DNA of 44,216 nt from Roseicyclus sp. (GTDB lineage: Bacteria > Pseudomonadota > Alphaproteobacteria > Rhodobacterales > Rhodobacteraceae). The stretch covers positions 1 to 44,216 of the forward strand of contig JAESTV010000210.1 in assembly GCA_016763475.1 (NCBI GenBank), in the 5' to 3' direction. Below, piece by piece: positions 40,756 through 44,216 of this stretch (position 1 is its first letter; each line of letters starts with the position of its first letter). The position numbers and the translations under genes were made by a program. The notes beneath the pieces were generated by a model that had not been told where the DNA came from, ran no database searches, and saw only the letters and a program-made list of their open reading frames with translations.

Positions 40756-43702
40756 GAAGTCGCTCCCCGTCCGGGTCAATAAAATGGGCGCTGGTGACCT
40801 CGACGTCCACATCCACCCCGGTCAACGGACTGACAAGGCGGATGATCTCTCCGATCCGACGATCACCAGACTTCAGGTAACCGATGGCAATCCCATGGCC
40901 GAGGTTGGGTGAGAAACACGCCGAGGTCACGTAGCCTTGATCGTGAGCCGCATCAACCGGGTCACCTTTGCTCATCAGATGCCCGCCCGCAGGCACGGGA
41001 TCGTCTGCGTTCACCGGTTTCAATCCCACCAGCTTCAACCCGTCGTCCGTGTTCATCCCCTCGCGTTCAGACAGAATTGAACCGATGCTATCCTTCTTCT
41101 TCGACACCATCCGCCCCATCCCAAGGTTCAGGGCCGTGGTTGTCCCATTCAGCTCATTCCCCGCCGCATGGCCCTTTTCAATCCGCATCACCCCAAGGGC
41201 CTCGGTCCCATATGGCATGACATCAAATTCCTCACCCGCCGCCATCAGCTTGCGCATCAGCGCATCGCCGTATCGGGTAGGAACCGCAATTTCGAAGGCC
41301 AATTCGCCCGAAAAGGAGATCCGGAACAGGCGTGCCCGCAACCCACCGCAGACAGTGATATTGGCGCAAGCCATGAACTCAAACCCCTGGTTCGAGATGT
41401 CGAATTCCGGGTCCACAACCTTTTGCAGAAGCGCCCGTGAATTTGGCCCGGCAACCGCGAATTGCGCCCACGCTTCGGTGGTCGAGATCAGCTGCACGTC
41501 GAGGTCGGGAAACAGGCACTGGCGTACAAATTCCATGTGCCGATAAACCGGAACCGCATTGGCGGTGGTGGTGGTGACGACAAAATGATCCTCCCCCAAG
41601 CGCCCGGCGGTGCCGTCATCCAAGGCAATCCCATCTTCGCGCAACATCAGGCCGTAGCGGGTTTTCCCGACAGCCAGTTTGGCGAAGGCATTACAGTAGA
41701 CCTTGTTGAGGAACGCCGCCGCGTCCGCGCCCTGGACGTCAATCTTGCCAAGGGTCGTCACATCGCAGATCCCGACCGAACGCCGGGTTTGCAACACCTC
41801 GCGGTCGACGCTCTGACGCCAATGAGTTTCGCCGGGGCGCGGGAACCATTGGGCCCGCAGCCACATGCCAACCTCAACAAAAACCGCCCCCCGCTCTTCC
41901 GCCCAGTAGTGGCTCGGGGTTTTCCGGGTCGGGCGGAAGTTTTTATCACGGGAGCGTCCCGCGAAAGCTCCGATGGCTACGGGCACATACGGCGGGCGGA
42001 ACATTGTGGTCCCGACCTCGGGGATTGGTTTGCCCGCAAGTTCCGCCATGATGGCGAGGCCACCGATGTTGGACGTCTTGCCCTGGTCCGTCGCCATGCC
42101 AAGGGTTGTGTAGCGTTTGAGGTGTTCCACGGAAGAGAAGTTTTCCTGATGGGCCAGCTTCACGTCTTTGACGGTCACGTCGTTTTGCAGATCCAGCCAT
42201 GCACGTGAGGCACCTCTGACGGTCCAGAACGGCGTGATGTTGATCGGCGCGTCTTCAGTTTCCGGCATTTCAGCGGCAATTGCGGTGATCCCCAAATCAG
42301 CCAAAGCCGCCGCCGCCCCGTCAGCCCCTGAACGTAATGCGCCGTGGGTGCTGAGATGCCCATTTGCGGCACCCGCAACACTTAACCCCGGCGTGCCCGA
42401 GAGATCAGGAACAAAGGCCGCAAGCGCGTGGTTCCAGATTGGGCGACCACGCTGGTGGCACGTCATATGGACATTGGGATTCCAGCCGCCAGAAACCGCC
42501 AGTGCCCCGGTTTCAATGGTGCGACTGGTTCCATCCGAAAGCATCACCTCAACAAAGTTGAGCCCCAAACGCCCTTTGGTATCAACAACCTGCGCCCCGC
42601 GCAGCACTTCGTAGTCGTACGTGACAGGGGCATCATCGCGGGTGTCGATCACCGCGGCAATCTTCACACCCTTGGCATGTAGATCCGCAGCTGTTCGGTG
42701 GCCGTCATCGTTGTTGGTGAACACTGCAACCCGCGCCGCAGGGGTCGCGGCCCACCGGTTTGCGTAGGTCCGCACCCCCCCAGCCAGCATGATTCCGGGG
42801 CGGTCGTTGTTGTCAAATGCGATCGGACGTTCGGTTGCACCTGCGCACAGAAGCGCGCGTTTGGAATAGATCCGCCACAGGATTTGGCGGGGTTTACCGG
42901 CGGCGGGTTCAGCAAGGTGGTCACTGACACGCTCAACAGCGCCGTAGGTGCCGTGATCAAACGAGCCGATCACGGTTGTGCGGGTCATGAGGCGGACCGT
43001 GGTCATGGTGGCGAGTTCAGCCACGGTTTGTGCGGCCCACTCAGCGCCAGTGGCATCACCAATGGTGAATGTCTCGGCATTCAGACGCCCCCCGATGGCG
43101 AAATCCTCGTCCGCCAGGATCACCCGCGCGCCGGCCCGACCAGCGCTCAGCGCCGCCGCCAGCCCCGATGGCCCGGCGCCGATGATCAGCAGGTCACAAT
43201 GCAGGAACCCTTTGTCGTAGCTGTCGGGATCAGGCTGAAACGAGATTGAGCCGAGGCCCGCCGCACGGCGGATGATCGGCTCATATACCTTTTCCCAGAA
43301 CGCTGACGGCCACATGAAGGTCTTGTAGTAGAAGCCAGCCGACAGGAATGGCGAAAGGAAGTCGTTGATTGCCAAGGCGTCAAATTTCAGCGACGGCCAA
43401 CGGTTCTGGGACCTTGCGTCAAGGCCCTCGTACAGTTCCGCTGTTGTGGCGCGGGTGTTGGGTTCCTGGCGCGCGCCGCTGCGCAATTCGACAAGGGCGT
43501 TGGGTTCTTCTGAGCCGGCACAAAAAACGCCACGGGGGCGATGGTATTTGAACGAACGCCCCATGAGACGAACGCCATTTGCAACAAGGGCCGAGGCCAG
43601 CGTGTCACCTGCAAAGCCCCGCATCCGCTTGCCATCGAAGGTGAAGTTCAGCGGGCGCGTGCGGTCAATCTGGCCACCTTCAAGACGGTTCGGGCCACTC
43701 AT
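40748..43702 (-). CDS. mgdC: N-methylglutamate dehydrogenase subunit C (sarcosine oxidase alpha-like)
   Basis: 984 aa. An N-terminal SoxA ferredoxin-like domain (FTFDGKRMRGFAGDTLASALVANGVRLMGRSFKYHRPRGVFCAGSEEPNALVEL) is followed by a pyridine-nucleotide/FAD domain (LLIIGAGPSGLAAALSAGRAGARVILADED, near residue 175; SGGWNPNVHM) and a C-terminal GcvT-like tetrahydrofolate domain (about 600-980, RSVGICDVTTLGKIDVQGADAAAFLNKVYCN, GTEALGVMRIEKGHAAGNELNGTTT). The domain order equals heterotetrameric sarcosine oxidase alpha. The methyl group of N-methylglutamate should leave as methylene-THF. Sarcosine as substrate is the alternative; linked gmaS and mgs genes favour N-methylglutamate. It overlaps mgdB by 4 bp. 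Confidence 0.93.
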   Translation of the reverse strand: MSGPNRLEGGQIDRTRPLNFTFDGKRMRGFAGDTLASALVANGVRLMGRSFKYHRPRGVFCAGSEEPNALVELRSGARQEPNTRATTAELYEGLDARSQNRWPSLKFDALAINDFLSPFLSAGFYYKTFMWPSAFWEKVYEPIIRRAAGLGSISFQPDPDSYDKGFLHCDLLIIGAGPSGLAAALSAGRAGARVILADEDFAIGGRLNAETFTIGDATGAEWAAQTVAELATMTTVRLMTRTTVIGSFDHGTYGAVERVSDHLAEPAAGKPRQILWRIYSKRALLCAGATERPIAFDNNDRPGIMLAGGVRTYANRWAATPAARVAVFTNNDDGHRTAADLHAKGVKIAAVIDTRDDAPVTYDYEVLRGAQVVDTKGRLGLNFVEVMLSDGTSRTIETGALAVSGGWNPNVHMTCHQRGRPIWNHALAAFVPDLSGTPGLSVAGAANGHLSTHGALRSGADGAAAALADLGITAIAAEMPETEDAPINITPFWTVRGASRAWLDLQNDVTVKDVKLAHQENFSSVEHLKRYTTLGMATDQGKTSNIGGLAIMAELAGKPIPEVGTTMFRPPYVPVAIGAFAGRSRDKNFRPTRKTPSHYWAEERGAVFVEVGMWLRAQWFPRPGETHWRQSVDREVLQTRRSVGICDVTTLGKIDVQGADAAAFLNKVYCNAFAKLAVGKTRYGLMLREDGIALDDGTAGRLGEDHFVVTTTTANAVPVYRHMEFVRQCLFPDLDVQLISTTEAWAQFAVAGPNSRALLQKVVDPEFDISNQGFEFMACANITVCGGLRARLFRISFSGELAFEIAVPTRYGDALMRKLMAAGEEFDVMPYGTEALGVMRIEKGHAAGNELNGTTTALNLGMGRMVSKKKDSIGSILSEREGMNTDDGLKLVGLKPVNADDPVPAGGHLMSKGDPVDAAHDQGYVTSACFSPNLGHGIAIGYLKSGDRRIGEIIRLVSPLTGVDVDVEVTSAHFIDPDGERLRA

Positions 43703-43986
43703 TTGGAGCGCCCCTCGGCACGGGCCACATCGCGGGCAAGTTGCACGTCCAAAATCACGTGGGTTGTTGTATCGCGGGTCACAACCAGCCAGGATCGGTC
43801 CCCCTGTTCGTGAAACCAGAGTTCCCGATGGGGACCGGCTGGATTGTCGCGCAGGTAGCCATAAGCGGTGAATTGCGCCAGCGCGTCTTCGGCCTGCCAG
43901 TCGGGCCGGTTGATCAAGGCCGCGTCCCCCAGGTAGGTGAATTCAGCGGCATCGCGGGGGCCAAGCAGAGGGTGTTCAATAATCAT
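43699..43986 (-). CDS. mgdB: N-methylglutamate dehydrogenase subunit B (sarcosine oxidase delta-like)
   Basis: 95 aa SoxD-type subunit. The start MIIEHPLLGPRDAAEFTYLGDAALI parallels SoxD (CPYCG.R...EF.YGGEA), and YLRDNPAGPHRELWFHEQGDRSWLVVTRDTTTHVI is typical of the family. It contains no cysteine at all, so the zinc site of classical SoxD (three Cys and one His) is absent. The ATG has AGAGGA upstream and follows mgdA after about 107 bases. Confidence 0.92.
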   Translation of the reverse strand: MIIEHPLLGPRDAAEFTYLGDAALINRPDWQAEDALAQFTAYGYLRDNPAGPHRELWFHEQGDRSWLVVTRDTTTHVILDVQLARDVARAEGRSK

Positions 43987-44057
43987 CTCATTTGTCCTCT
44001 GGTCACCGGGCCGACGCGAAAAGGTGATAGCGAGTTCTTTTGGTCATGCTCCATGTC

Positions 44058-44108
44058 CCTCAATTCAAATTGGGCCTCACTGCAAGTTAGGCCTCAATGC
44101 AAGTTTGG
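44058..44108. repeat. Three 17-bp tandem repeats at the mgdA-mgdB junction
   Basis: Units CCTCAATTCAAATTGGG, CCTCACTGCAAGTTAGG and CCTCAATGCAAGTTTGG lie back to back with an exact 17-base period. The last unit holds the final codons and stop of mgdA; the other two lie in the intergenic gap and have diverged. Confidence 0.88.
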
Positions 44109-44216
44109 GTGGTTACCCACACCCTTTTCGTCAATCAGCAGCCCCTTTTCGAAGCGACCGAACCGGAAAGCTGTCGCCGTTTCGTGTGGGCGCTCGGTGG
44201 CCAGAAGATGCGCGTA
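44094..44216 (-). CDS. mgdA: N-methylglutamate dehydrogenase subunit A (sarcosine oxidase beta-like), C-terminus only
   Basis: The last 40 codons of a gene entering from the right edge. It reads LLATERPHETATAFRFGRFEKGLLIDEKGVGNHPNLH and then TGA. A C-terminus with FxxxRFxxGxLIDEKGxG is typical of sarcosine oxidase beta (SoxB), the FAD-bearing catalytic subunit. Its position before mgdB, mgdC and mgdD gives the usual mgdABCD order. It is not in the ORF track because no start codon lies in the window. Confidence 0.87.
   Translation of the reverse strand, partial: YAHLLATERPHETATAFRFGRFEKGLLIDEKGVGNHPNLH

Noticed and set aside
40748-44216. Sarcosine oxidase soxBDAG
   Set aside because: The same subunit architecture, but gmaS and mgsABC are linked and the delta subunit lacks the zinc cysteines, so N-methylglutamate dehydrogenase is preferred.
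1-44216. tRNA, rRNA, insertion sequences, prophage or integrase genes
   Set aside because: None recognised on either strand; no transposase or integrase motif in any supported frame.

Overview
The window looks like a chromosomal segment of a marine alphaproteobacterium of the Rhodobacteraceae (Roseobacter group). The gene content (tdm, dmmDABC, gmaS, mgsABC, mgdABCD, a kynurenine/2-aminobenzoyl-CoA operon, sitABCD-type and ugp transporters), the high G+C and the frequent ATGA start/stop overlaps all point that way. This is inference from gene content; no rRNA or other taxonomic marker is present.

Layout. (1) 1-2331, minus: copper efflux, with a CopA P-type ATPase behind a MerR/CueR-type promoter (19-bp spacer with a dyad). 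The first nine codons of a cueR-like gene overlap the copA stop and run off the left edge. (2) 2332-2712: no recognisable gene. (3) 2713-12268, minus: a nine-gene operon, translationally coupled almost throughout. It encodes a 2-aminobenzoyl-CoA monooxygenase/reductase fusion, an SDR, a MarR regulator, an enoyl-CoA hydratase, an acyl-CoA dehydrogenase, an anthranilate-CoA ligase, a RidA-like protein, KynA and KynU. Together they can take tryptophan through kynurenine and anthranilate into beta-oxidation-like steps; only the formamidase is not seen. (4) 12274-16640, minus: a Mn/Fe-type ABC transporter with a small Rieske protein at its end, behind two Fur/Mur-like boxes and two short tandem duplications. 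(5) 16665-18430: an SHMT-like PLP enzyme and a decayed GcvA-like LysR gene on the opposite strand. (6) 18445-23246, minus: ugpBAEC-type glycerol-3-phosphate transporter whose ugpB is frameshifted, with a heptanucleotide repeat upstream, then an EamA exporter.

(7) 24278-44216 is a methylated-amine island. Tdm should convert TMAO to dimethylamine and formaldehyde. DmmABC with the GcvT-like DmmD should take dimethylamine to methylamine. GmaS makes gamma-glutamylmethylamide, MgsABC makes N-methylglutamate, and MgdABCD oxidises it back to glutamate and a C1 unit. An Amt transporter with a small membrane protein, an XRE-cupin regulator and a GlxA/AraC-type regulator sit inside the island. TMA monooxygenase (tmm) and the TMAO importer (tmoXWV) are not in the window.

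The least explained parts are the truncated haemoglobin and two small exported proteins downstream of tdm, the RidA-like protein in the anthranilate operon, the Rieske protein in the metal-transport operon, the small membrane protein behind amt, and several tandem repeats and frame lesions.
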